A DNA stretch of 64,000 nt from assembly GCA_025201765.1 (NCBI GenBank), contig MU623411.1, positions 120,243-184,242 of the forward strand. Reading direction: 5' to 3'. Under the pieces are notes generated by a model. That model made no database searches and was not told the origin of the DNA. It saw only the letters and a program-made list of their open reading frames with translations. This DNA is from Daldinia sp. FL1419. Its lineage: Eukaryota > Ascomycota > Sordariomycetes > Xylariales > Hypoxylaceae. Both the position numbers and the translations under genes were made by a program. Of the stretch, positions 25,333 to 36,980 are shown one piece after another. Numbering within the stretch: position 1 is the stretch's first letter; each line of letters begins with the position of its first letter.

Positions 25333-25357
25333 CGAAACTATCGAAACTATCGAAACT
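25333..25357. repeat. Tandem 9-bp repeat CGAAACTAT (about 2.8 copies)
   Basis: Two full copies and a partial third. Confidence 0.8.
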
Positions 25358-25413
25358 CTCACGTATCTACCTAGGAACAGGGAACTTAGTGTGAATAGGA
25401 TCAATTTTCACCA

Positions 25414-25445
25414 CATATCACATCTATCCCATATCACATCTATCC
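25414..25445. repeat. Direct repeat of 16 bp, two copies
   Basis: CATATCACATCTATCC occurs twice head to tail. Confidence 0.85.
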
Positions 25446-27029
25446 CCCGTGCCGCCAACGGTACCTATTTAGCATAGGCGGTTTCCCTTCGGCCCCGCTA
25501 TAATGGCTTTCTATCCTTTTTTTTTTCCCCTCTCCCTTCTACTTTCACCCTTCTCGAAGTAGCAATGTCTCAATTATGTTGAAATCGCTCGTCAGAGAAA
25601 ACGGGGCAAAATAAACCGGGCACCATTCAAGTGTCTAGACCATTCTTTCATGCATGTAAAATGTGTTAAAAACTTTACGTCCTAACCGACAACTCTACTA
25701 GATTGGTACCTCCATCTCAAAATGATCAAAACTCACACCTTAAAGCGGGTATGAGACAAAAGAAGAACAAAAGGTCCCGAAAAATATCGGGCGGGGGGAA
25801 GGTTTGTAACATAAGCGGCGCCGGAGCTTGCAGCTGTCTTTCCTTACATTAAAGTAGCGTACAATACATTAGAATATCTATTATCATAGAAATTTGTAGA
25901 ATGGGGGTTGCCCCAATTTCGTCCGGCCCTAGTCAATTTCGGATCGATAAGAAAAGGTAATGGGACGAAACATAAAAAAGGAAGAAAAAGGAAAGTGGTG
26001 GGTAAAACATTTCATAATCATTCCTTCCTCTATGTTTCCCATGTTTCCCTTATGTTCCCTGGGCCTGTGGTCCTTGTGGAGAAAGCCCGCCGGCGTCAGG
26101 AACGCGCCTTTTCCCCCCCCCCCATTCTTCAAAATCCCACCTTCTAACGGAATAGTACCGGTCTTTACATTTCCAAATATTTCTAAACTACCCCTTCTCC
26201 CCCTTGTTGCTATATCACATTATGTCCTAAATTATCTATCTAAACGACTAACCTAGGGTTTAACTTTAGGTCGCAATTGGGTAATCCCTACTTGGGTAGT
26301 AGTTATTATTATACAAATCAAACTTACATAGATGTACCTGTCTTCCCTACACTTTTACACATTTATTAAGCCGTCAATTAAGATCAAACTAGTAATATTT
26401 TCCGATCGAGCCTCAAGATCTCGATCTGGCTGCAGAGTCTCCCCTTTTTCTCATTTTTATCTCTCATTCCGGTATCTTCTACACGCGCATGCGTAGGTAT
26501 TATTGATTTTTCAGGTAACGAACAAAGGTTGCACACCTTGAATAGGGTCCTGATTCGGTTACGAGACCCATGCCGACGCTATTTTGGCAATGTATCCTTC
26601 TTAACGGGAAATCAAGGCAGGCCGCTATAGCATAACTTTTATAGAGTCGACGCATCTCATCAGGATGACGACATCATCTATGATATATCACCGCTCAAGA
26701 TATGTCTCGCTCAACCTCAGAGCCTTGCTCAATTGCTAATTCAGTCACGAATTCTTTTCTTGCATTTGATTGTGAACTGGGTCCCAAGTAAAAGGGAAAC
26801 ATTGAAATAATAAGCGCAAGCTATACCTATCGCACCCGGTATCATTCGTTATTTTTACGGTTCATAATGTACATTAGCTATTTCGCAATCGGAACCGCAT
26901 CTTTTACCCCCTGTCAATACCGTAAAGCGTGCCCTATCAAGGCTCCTTATAGATGCCCCGACCATTACGCCACCAGATACCCTCATGGCCTATTGTCAAC
27001 CCCGAACATAGCATGAATCAAAGCCGAAT

Positions 27030-30000
27030 TTATTCTTCCATCTCGCCGTCCTCAATTAACCTCCCTAAAATAAGACTCTGGATTACCAGTTCGTCATTGA
27101 GGCTCCTAATCCTTTTTGGTGGCGGGCCAGCATCCTCGGATCCGGTGCTCTGTCGTTTTCGTTTTTTAGTAGCTGCTGTTCCCGTAGATGATCCAAATAG
27201 AGCGTCCTGAGCATTATGTAGAGAGCCATCGACATATACCCAGTCGAATGGCCGGTTTCGAGATTCTTCATCCCTCAATTTGGCTCTAGCTTCTTCGAGG
27301 CTATATACGCGCACTAGAGAACCACCAAGTACCTGCGCTAGGAACACGTATGGTAGTTTCTTCCTTTCATTCTTGGTCCTTTTCATTACGAGAAGAATCC
27401 GTGCCTTGTCTAATAACTTCGACCTTTTATTCACCACATCGACTAGCTTGGCTGTAGAAGCATCGTAAGGTTGTAAATTGCGTGAGCGTATCGCCTCCCC
27501 TAGGAGAGTACTTGGACCAGCACATAGAAGATATGAGGACCAGTCTATTATCTCCCTTTTAGAAACGCAGTTCATTATCCACTTCGGTGCTAAACATGGG
27601 ATGCCGAGTGCAAGGGCCTGCATATACTTCACTTTCCGAGAGTGCCCGTCGGCTATCAAGGCTGTGAATCCAGTATCTTCGTCAAGTAGCGTTAATAAAC
27701 TGGAAAGATCACGAGAAGAGGCATTATTTCCCGTGGCCTGAAATGAATCAAACTTGAAAAGTTCATCGAAACCATCTGAGAGAATTTTGCCTCCTTCTTG
27801 CCGAATCATTTGCTCGATATTGGCCCTTTCTGTTGGTTTCCCTTTACTCTTCCGAGCCTGGGTTCCTTGGAATGAGAGGGCGAATACCATCCCTTCGAAA
27901 ATCCCCCGGTTTGCTGTCGAATTTCGGAATGAATGCTGGTGGGTAATGGACTGCCTTGGAAGTTTTCTGATAGGTGACTTTCGCTCGTTTCTGTCAGTTG
28001 CGGATAGCGGTGACGGGGCTAATTCGTCGGTAGACACTGAACTATAACGCGCCCTCCTTAGACTTTCCCGTGAACGTGAGCACTTACTAATTTGGGGCAA
28101 CGAAGACTGAAGGGACTGTCGTCCTCGACGTTGTGCTCCAGTGGTTGATGGGGATGAATTATGCTCTTCGGCACCTCCGAGGATGGCATCAGGATCCGTA
28201 CCAGGCGTGACACTCGAAGACAAACTGGGGGTTGCCGATAGAGCCGATAGGGTTGACGTATTCGTCCCAGGGTCTGAGGCAAGAGGTGACTTGTGACTAG
28301 TAGGCGACGGTGTGACTATGCTCTTAAGTCTTGCTGACTGGCGTTTTGCACGCTGTGGGGATGATGCCAGAACTATGGAAGGCGACGAGTCCAAAGTAGA
28401 CTGCTCTCCGGTTGGCTTGGCTTCTCGTTTTGCAGGCATCAATGAAGGTTGCTCTGAAAAACCCAGGGTTTCATCTGCATCTTTCTGTTGACCTTCTGGA
28501 TCCATACCATTTGATAGGGCTGACAATTGAGGTGCTTCGGATCCAGACCGGGCACTGGAATAAAGGCTAACACCGTTATCTAAGGATTTTGGTGGTTCCA
28601 TAGAGGTGCCTGGAGGGCTAGTCTCAGGAATGGTCTCCTTATATTCCATATATGATACCGGGGCCCGGGATTTTGAGGCTCTGATGATATCAAAATGTCC
28701 AGTATCACCAGCGTCTTTTTCTTTAAGATCACCAGTCACTTTTGAATCGATTTTCGTTTTTTGCGGTTGTACAAGATTCTCTTGAGAGTCCGCAACTGTT
28801 TCCTGCGACCTGCCCTTACCGGTTACAGTTTCGCCATGGCATTGTGCTAAATACTGCTCTGCATTCATTCTCTTCCGATCCTGAAATGACTTCACGCGAC
28901 TAGTTGATGGAACTTCTATATTGTCGCCCTTCGCTACACCCGAACGAGGGAGGCTGATGGTTGGAAATGATTTACTAGCCTTTTCCTGCCTTAATCTGGC
29001 TAGACGGCGGCGGTGTGCAATTAAATCGGCTTCGGAATCGGAATCTGATTCCCCATGAACTTGACTAGAAGGGTCCGTTGCCTCAGTTTCCAAGCTTCGT
29101 TCCCGATAAGATTTATACTCGCTAATTGGTTCTAGCATAGTTTTACGCCTGGGCATTTCAGAACGAAGGGGTGGGGTCTCGTCAACGTTCCCCTGGTTGG
29201 TGCCCTCCTCATCGTGACTATTCCTTGGGGCGGATGGTGTTTTTTCATCTGAAGGTCGAGATGAAATTCCAGGGAATATCGGGCTCGACGTAAGAGCACG
29301 AGTGGGGGAAGTCCTAAGCCCCTTATGTTTTAGGGGAGACGATGCAACTAGGTTGGATGAGATTGTATTCTGATTGAAAACATCAGGTGATGGACGAGAC
29401 GATGTGGGACTAGCTTTTCGTACCACCGATGTCCATTGTGTTTGCCCAAAGAGTTGTGATGGTGGAATCAATTCACCCTCCTCGCCATGGTGTTGAAATA
29501 GTCTCTGGGTTATTGCCGGCGTCTCGGGAGGCTCCGCACGGTAATCATTCTCACCAAGTGCCTCTGATGTTGGTTGAAACTTTTTAGTGGCATCACTGAC
29601 AAAGTCTTCCTCGGCTTCTTCTTCGTTTCCTTCTGGAACAGAGTCCGGGATATTGTAATGTGTATGCCCAAAATTTAAGAACCCCTTGTCGTCTTCTTGA
29701 AGAGTGGGGTGTTCGTGAATGCTACTTGCCTGCGATGTCAATCGCAAATGATAATTATCGCTGTATTGTTCATAGCTACGCCCATCATTTATTTGTGTTG
29801 GCGACTCCGACGACTTTTCTCCCTTTTCTCCTTTTGATGAATTCAGTTGTTGAAGAGTGGGTGATCCATTATTCATAACTAGTTGAGTTGGCTGCTCAAC
29901 TGCAGCCGTAATATCGTCACATAATGGTCGGAGAGAAGCCGGGTCAACTTCTTCAGGATCTAAGGTAGACGGCAGATAAGGGGAATTCGACACTGATGTG

Positions 30001-30566
30001 CTAGAGTTTGATCGCGTCTGGTTGGATTGCTTCATAGGCTCGACCTCAGCACTTGGCTCAATGAGCGCGTTCGACGCGTTTTGCGACTGTTGCTAGTGTA
30101 ACGCAATCGAATCAGCGCCGCCCTTGTTGAAATTAAGGCTATCAAAGTAATATCCCAGGTAGTAACTGAAGTAGCTTGAGGCATCAAGAATGCTCGCATC
30201 AAACGTACCTTGGTTATTTGGAGGGCTTCTTCTTTCAATTCATTCGGCAAATACGAGATGATTGGTTTTACGAGGCCAATGCTTGATCCTAAAGCATTCC
30301 GTTTGGATTGATAGGGTGGCTGCATTGGCCTTGACAAACTACTCAGCTATTTTTCGCAGTGGTTAGGCCAAAGAAACCGAAGAAAACCTGGTGCTGATCA
30401 TTTTTCAACCCAGCAAAAAGCAATGCAACGGAACGCCACTCACCACACCTACTCCATGTCGCAGCATGTGCATCTCTAACAGATCTTGACTATCCTGGCT
30501 TTCATTCTCACCTGCAAGAGCTTGCTTTTCAGCAGCTACAACGGATTTTGCGGCCTTTCGAGCCAT
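27030..30566 (-). CDS. Tandem-BRCT DNA-damage checkpoint mediator (Crb2/Rad9-like)
   Basis: The main exon encodes about 1000 residues ending at 27030. The C-terminus has two BRCT repeats: one starts GIFEGMVFALSF and includes ALALGIPCLAPKWIMNCV, the second starts RILLVMKRTKN with FDWVYVDGS near its end. The rest is disordered and holds about a dozen SQ/TQ sites (for example GRSQETVADSQEN), the targets of ATM/ATR-type kinases. This layout fits S. pombe Crb2 and S. cerevisiae Rad9. I extend the gene upstream through two phase-0 introns: exons 30566-30444, 30346-30209 and 30092-27030, giving 1107 residues starting MARKAAKSVV. The added exons also contain SQ pairs (ESQDSQD, QQSQN). If wrong, the gene starts at 30035. 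No Tudor-like region is obvious before the BRCT pair, unlike Crb2. The BRCT call is secure, the 5' exons less so. Confidence 0.8.
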
Positions 30567-31615
30567 GCCCAAAGGCCATAAGTTTACATCGCGGCCTTGT
30601 ACGAAGGAAGATGAAAAGGTCGCGTTGTGGAACCGTAAATCAATTAACGCGAGACCTCGTCTAGGCAATTTGAACAAAGGTAAGTACCATAGTACCGACA
30701 AAGCCCCCACTGACCACGCGAGACGAGCGCGCCATCATATGACGCATCTTAGAGTTACGCATTAGTATATAAAGGGCTTAGTGCCCAGGCAGCTGCCAGG
30801 TGCTATTATTCTATGTACCTATGTACCCTAGGTAAGTACCGTACCTTCCACTTACATAGTACCTAGATACACATAATCAAATAACCAAAATCGCATGTGC
30901 TCTATTGCTTGGAAAAATTTACTTCAAGCTCCTGTGAATACGTACTTAGTTAGTAATAATTCTTTTTAATACACGTGTGTTGGTTAGAAGCCGTGATTTT
31001 AGGTACACTGTAGTTCAACGGAAATCACATAAGCAACGGGTCTGCTCACGCAGGACGAACATAAATCAATTAATAAAAGGGGTAAACAACATGAACAGAA
31101 CCTGCGTAGAAGCTATATAATTTTACTCAACCTAACTACCTTTAATCTCACATGGATCAAATAACTCCTGCTACGAATTTTATGGTAGAATTTATTCTTC
31201 AATATAATTATTTGTATGTCCGAATTATAAGTATGTTCTGGTACAGCATAGGTACCAAACACCAAACTCATTTACAACGGAGGAGGAAAATTGGTCTTTA
31301 CGAAGATTAGCTAAAGGAAATAGTGATCCCTAAATTTTCACCTGCTACAGGCATGTCACAAAAGGTATTACGAAATTTTAAGTCAGCAGATTTTGGAATC
31401 TCAATTTTGTATTTATTCGGTGATGGGACGTTCCCTAACTAAAGTAGGTACCATGTCCAGATCAAATACCACCACCCCCATCAGCTCAGAAACATCCAGT
31501 CATATATCGGCCTATAATTCGGAAAAGAGAAATCTTCCACGATATCATTTGCCGATCGCCTTCAGGTGAGAGACACCTACCACTCTCCCATAACCGAAAA
31601 GGGTAATGAATGAAT
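30567..31615. other. Intergenic, no gene recognised
   Basis: Upstream region of the BRCT gene and 3' flank of the small secreted protein gene. AT-rich, with TACCTATGTACC-type motifs near 30815-30845. Confidence 0.5.
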
Positions 31616-32269
31616 TTATTCGGTCTTGTTGGGTATCTCTGGAACCTGGCAGTTTGAGCCGATGTCGGACAGGATCACATTCCAACTGTCGGGACAGAAA
31701 GACTGGCCTTTCTGGACGTAGTCAATGTCGTCCCTGCGGTGTTTGCAGGTGTTGTAAACCTGCTGGGCGAAGAAGCCCTAGAATTTTGAGTTAGTTATAC
31801 CACGTTCGTTCTAATTGGAAAGGACTTTGGATTGAAAAAAAAAGGTACGGTGACTTACGATGTCCGAGTACAACAGGTCGACGGCATGGGTATTGTCGTT
31901 GCAAACGTAGACACCTCCACCACTCTTGGAACCACAGATCACTTGCTTGCAGTTGCTTGGACCAGCGTCGATATGAATGGTCTTGCCGGCGGCGCTGAGA
32001 AGCGCGCCGATGGGGTAATCGTAAGCGGAAGCGACAAGCTCATTGCTAGGAGCAGGGAAACCACATTGGGTAAAGATGTCATCACGCTATTGCAAATATG
32101 TTAGAAACTACCTGATTACGATATTTGGAAGATAAGAAGTTGGGTTTTGGAGTTATAAACTAACCTCAACGATGGCGTGGCTTGCCTGATCAGAAGAAGA
32201 GCCTACAGCTCGACCGATGGTGGCGGCCATGATGGGGGAGACCAAGGCGAGGACGGAGAAGGCCTTCAT
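31616..32269 (-). CDS. Small secreted cysteine-containing protein
   Basis: Three exons on the minus strand, 32269-32165, 32086-31859 and 31777-31616, encode 164 residues. Donors are GTTAGT and GTAAGT, acceptors AATAG and TCTAG, and both introns are phase 0. The N-terminus MKAFSVLALVSPIMA is a typical signal peptide. The mature part has seven cysteines spread singly (TQC, SNC, VIC, YVC, NTC, SFC, SNC), no CC pair and no membrane helix, so it is not a hydrophobin. The spacing resembles a broad group of fungal small secreted proteins ending in a helix like FFAQQVYNTC, but I do not recognise a named family. Possible roles include host or microbe interaction or cell-wall function; none is shown. 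The gene stands alone between AT-rich flanks, which is common for effector-like genes. Confidence 0.78.
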
Positions 32270-34749
32270 CTTGATGACGTTGACGATTGGCAGTTGTTAG
32301 AATATGTAGGTAGTGTGAGGATGTGAGATGGTTATGATTGTCAATTGGAATATGGATTGTGTGGTTTGTGAAGAAGTGGAAGATGGTGTAGCTGAGTTGA
32401 GAAGTTGGGAAAGAAAAGATGCGTGGGATGCGTTTATATTTATATAGAAAATATTTGAGGCTCTAGGTGTGCGGAAGGAAAGAGCATGTTATGCGTACCT
32501 TCCTATTGTTATAGTACGATTACACTATGGGGAAAGAACGCTGTTTCCCAAAGAACCCCATGAACTTTAGGTACCTACCTACTTTACTCATGACCAATGG
32601 CATCTGCACGCACGGGTTCTTTGCTAGATATTTCTAATAAATATTGTCCAATGACAAACTTTATCAGTTGGCAGCAGTTAGTACCGTGCAAACTCGAGTC
32701 TTCAAGGTACAATTGTACCTACGATCAAGGCGGGTGGTGAGTGGTGAATAGAAGGGACGAGGCAGCAATAACCCCTACTAGTCAGGCCTAGTACTTGCCT
32801 CAACTTTGAGTGAATTATTTTATCTTTAATCGCCAATCAGGAGTTGCTCATTTACTAATTTAGTACATACATACCTACATACTTGAATAATGTACCTAAC
32901 GTACGCAAATTGTTTTGTTACTAGAATGCATGCACATATATGTAATTAATTTGAGCTGGATACCTACCTACCTAGGTACCTATTGCCTACATCTTATCGT
33001 GTAGGTATGTATGTATATATCTTTTAAGTAAGCGCCGAACCACATCAGTTGCTCCTAATCAGGCAACATATTGAATTTATTCCGGTCATAGGTGTAAAGC
33101 CGAGTACAAGAGCTGGAATTCTTGCCCTAACCACCTCCGTACCTACCTTCCTACCTTAGATACATAGGTAGGTAGGTACTAATATAATAGATGGATCTTT
33201 CCCCAGTACCGATTCTTCATCCTGTGACTCTAAGAGAGTGCTTACACCTAATCCAAGGTACTCGCACATTGCGCACCTGTTCTCAGAATTACCACTGGCT
33301 TCTACTGGTTGCCCTAGGCACGTATGGTACTTGGGTACTTATATCAGGTAATACCTAGGCATAGAATACGTGCATGGCGGTACCTACCTACATGTATTAA
33401 CACCGTATGGAAAGTAAGGAAATGACTTTTCAGATTCCAGTCTGTCAGTGCCTATTTCCTTAGGTATTTATTCCCAGATTATTAGCGGTATATCGATTGA
33501 TATAAGAATCTTAAATTAATTCTGTAAGGGAGGATAACGATGTTGGTGAAGCATATAACTTATAAACTGTTTGCCTACTAATTATGGTATCTAATCATGA
33601 AGTTGTTGTAGTTCAGGTAGCCTGAGGGCTTAGTACGAGGCCTTAGAAGATATTGCAACTTAAAGTAAAAAGTCACTTTCTTCTTGTTATAGCTCAATCA
33701 AGCCATCTATAATTTAGAAAAAATATCTAGATACGTGTGGAATTCCATCCTTTATTAATACATATTTGAAATTTTATTCATGGTTAAATTAGGTAGAAAC
33801 CTTTTATTATTTAAATAGATACCGAGGATGTACTACAATATGGATAATATCATATGTTAATCGATTCTGGCAAATAACAAATTGAAGTTGTCCTCTTTAC
33901 AATTTGGATCGAATCTTATTGCAATTATATTATCCCAAATAAATATTATTAATAAGCAGAATGTGCCACCGTACCCATATTATTTATTAAAATTGATCAT
34001 AAACATGTAGAAATATATTTTAGATAGGAGGCATATTTGAATCTTCGGAATACATTAGAGGAATTATTTTGAGCAGTTGCTATAAACGAGGAAGCCGCTA
34101 AGCATATGAAGCCAATATGTCGTTATCCTCCCAAGATGTATCAATGAATATACACTACAAGGATTATTAGGATTTTTTTTTTCCTCGTATAAGAATTCAA
34201 GGAACATGTACTTCAAAGATTGACCGTCATTTCTGAAGGCGGATTAGTAAAAATGGCGAGAGTCCGGGGAAAGTCCAATTTATAAGCTATTTTACTGTTC
34301 AAAATGGCGACCCTCCGTTAGTTGCGGCTGAACTAAATCAGGTGACTGAGGCATGGCCAATTCTGACTCCACACCTAGGATGCTTTACCCAATCTAATCG
34401 AAGTTGGTGAATTCGTGTGAGATACATATGACTGCAAACTATGATGGATTTCATCAAATTATACTACGCCTCATTGTAGGTATTTTATTTTTCGTTACAT
34501 ATACGTCACATAGTATCCGAATGAAAGGTAATGTCGGGGACGTATTGCTACAAAAGCAATTCTTTTTTGTCTATATGCACCAGCCTTCTTGGCCGGAGAA
34601 ATTGGGTCTATAAACAGAGTTTGAAGAAAGTAAAATAATCCCTTTTGGGATGACGATGATCAAGTCGTCATTAATTCTAGCATATAAAAGAAAAACGACC
34701 TGTAACCTAAATAACCCACCATCCCTTCACCCCACAGGCTGCAATGACT
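32270..34749. other. AT-rich intergenic stretch of 2.5 kb
   Basis: No coding frame is supported. Two AGGTACCT palindromes (32569, 32974) and several ACCTACCTACC runs are present. The part from about 33.5 to 34.2 kb is very AT-rich and may be decayed sequence. Confidence 0.55.
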
Positions 34750-36170
34750 CTAAAGATCCATGAGAGCCCTAGCACCAGGTTCGCTGCAAACATAGATGAC
34801 ATCGTGACTATCGCTAAAGCCATTGAACTTGGTGGCTGAGCACTTGGTATAGGCACCCATGTTTTCGAAGTATAGCCAGTCTCCCACATCAAGTTCGTGT
34901 GGGAAACGAATACTCTCAGTAATGCGGTCGATACCGTCGCAAGTAGGTCCCCAGATGGAGTACTCAATACCAGCGCTGTCAGCTTCGGGAAGGTTGTCGG
35001 CAAGAGCAGTATTATAATATGTTCGGTTGCCCGATCGCAACACCTTAGCAACCGGATGCTGATGATCAAACATAATGCTACTAAAGTTCCCGTATAGTCC
35101 ATCATTAATATAGGCCATATAGCTGGTTTCGCCCGTGATTGGATTATCAATGGTGCGGCGAGCTATGATGTTGCAAGCAACAGTGAATGCTGAGGAAACG
35201 TAGTAACGGCCGGGCTCAGCAATAATATTAATGTGAGGTGGGAAATACTCGTCTAGAGCCTCACGGAGAATATGGGCCATATCCTCAAAGGTATCACCAC
35301 TGAACCCGCCACCTACATCAAGTGTCTGCAGGTCAAAGCCGTGAGCGTAAGCTTGCTTAAACACGATGTCTGCGTCTCTAACGGCCTTCAGGAAGGCTAG
35401 GGGGTCGGATGCCCCGGAGCCTACATGAAAGCTCACGCCGACGACGTTTAACCCGAGCTCCTTGGCGAGTGCTAGTAGCTCGTCAGTAGAATCGAGGGAT
35501 GCGCCAAACTTGCAGCTCAGACGGCATAGGCTCGAGGAATCGTCGGTCAAAATACGTAAGAATAGCTCGGCATCAGGGAAGAGCTTCGCAATTTTACGTA
35601 ACTCGTCGGCGTTGTCGAAAGTCATCTGTTTGACGCCTTGGTTGGCGACGTAGCGCACGTAAGAATTGGTCTTACATGGCTGAGCATAAATGATGCGAGC
35701 CGGATCGACACCCATATTCAAGACTTGCTCGATCTCAGACTTGGAAGCACAGTCAAAACCAGTGCCTAATCCAGCGAGAAGCTGAATAACCTTGGGGTCC
35801 GGGTTGCACTTGACCGCTATCAATCGTGTTAGTATTAAGATGCTTGAAATATAATTTAGATATCTAAGTGATTGATTTAGTAGGACATACCGTAAAATGG
35901 CTTCACGCGTGGAAGATTCTTCTTCCATCTCATATGCTGGCGGTAGACCTCGCCAAGATCGCCTACAAAGAAGGTGTCCTCATCTCCTGGATCACAAGAT
36001 TCACAGTCAATATTTTCAACACGTTGGCGAAGGGCGTCGCCAATCAACTGCTTAGCGATTACGGCGCCATTGTGCTGATGGTGTTGATCGTAGAAGAAAT
36101 AATTCTTCAAATGATGATTATCGAAGTGATACGGTGTGAAACGATCGACGGCGGCTGTTGCCATAACCAT
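34750..36170 (-). CDS. Ornithine decarboxylase
   Basis: Two exons, 36170-35891 and 35816-34750, give 448 residues. The enzyme is PLP-dependent and turns ornithine into putrescine, the first step of polyamine synthesis, in the cytosol as a homodimer. The PLP lysine lies in PFYAVK96CN, rebuilt across the intron (donor GTATGT, acceptor GATAG). Other landmarks are FHVGSGASD, the phosphate-binding LDVGGGFSGD, EPGRYYV, and the active-site cysteine C386 in WGPTCDGID. Length matches fungal ODC (Neurospora spe-1 and relatives). Two in-frame ATGs (36170 and 36164) are possible starts. The upstream 810 bp contain no ATG on the coding strand, which suggests a long scanned leader and post-transcriptional control, as known for ODC in other eukaryotes. 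The assignment is very secure. Confidence 0.97.
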
Positions 36171-36980
36171 ATCCCTCGAATTTGGCGGTGGAAATTGCCG
36201 AATCGGAGGGGATAACGACGAGTTTCGTGGGGGGGACTCGGTAGGTATGGGATCTCACAGGGAGCTCTCGTAGTTCAAATACTATCCAACAAGTGGATAG
36301 ATAGTATTGTAGTAAGAGTTAAAGAATTAGGAACGTATCCCTCCAAGTGGATGTTAAGGGGGTCGAAAACGGTAGCTTCCTGATCCCGAAGCGATCTGAC
36401 GAGGTCTCCTCGACTCTCCCTCAATTAGAGGAAGAACCTCAGAACTCGTCCTATGCGGCAGCTGATGGGTTGGTGAGAAAAAAGGATTTGGCTGGGGTGT
36501 ATCGTCTAGCAAGATGGGCGTTCGTGTTTCTTTAAGCGACTTCAGTAGATGTGTATGGTGGAGGCCTCGAGTTGATAATATGAAAAGTCTTTCGCAGACT
36601 GAAATCTTGATCAGAAACGAAACTAACGGCCGCGGGAGCCGTGGTAATTGGATTGCCTTTGAGAAGACCAAAGGCAAGTCGGGATGAAGTTCTAAGCTTG
36701 CGAAGTTTTGTGACTCGTAGTCGATGGAAGTTGGCGGAATCAAAAATCTTTCGGACGAGGGAAGAATTGATTTATATAATCAAAATAGAGCAGCGTCGCG
36801 TCAGCGGTTAGTTCTCAAAGCAATTGTTTGAGAACTTTTAGTGGTGTATATTTCTAATTTTTGTTTAGGTGGCAGGGAATTGTAAAGAGAGGGAAAAATA
36901 GGACAGAAAGTTTCTTATGGGGGTATCGTTGTTGTTTTGTGTGTGTGTGCACTCAAACTTCGAATGTACTAGCTTTTCTC
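36171..36980 (-). promoter_or_regulatory. Putative long ATG-free 5' leader of the ornithine decarboxylase gene
   Basis: On the coding (minus) strand no ATG occurs for 810 bases upstream of the start codon, while the plus strand of the same stretch has about twelve. The first upstream ATG on the minus strand is at 36981-36983. This is what purifying selection against upstream starts in a long leader would produce. A leader intron is possible. The transcription start is not determined. Confidence 0.5.

Larger units (their letters stand above)
20431..27029. other. 6.6-kb gene-poor stretch rich in short repeats
   Basis: No frame on either strand has a recognisable protein. It holds several AGGTACCT palindromes (20881, 22829, 23369, 23747, 24324, 24483), a TTA/ATT microsatellite near 22366-22408 and three short tandem arrays at 25224-25445. 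It may contain the promoter and leader of the gene at 19402-20430. Unspliced non-coding transcripts cannot be judged. Confidence 0.6.

Noticed and set aside
31616..32269. Hydrophobin call for the small secreted protein
   Set aside because: Hydrophobins have eight cysteines with two CC pairs; here there are seven single cysteines.
36354..36743. 129-codon minus-strand frame upstream of ODC, possible uORF
   Set aside because: It opens with TTG, not ATG; no ATG exists on this strand in the leader.
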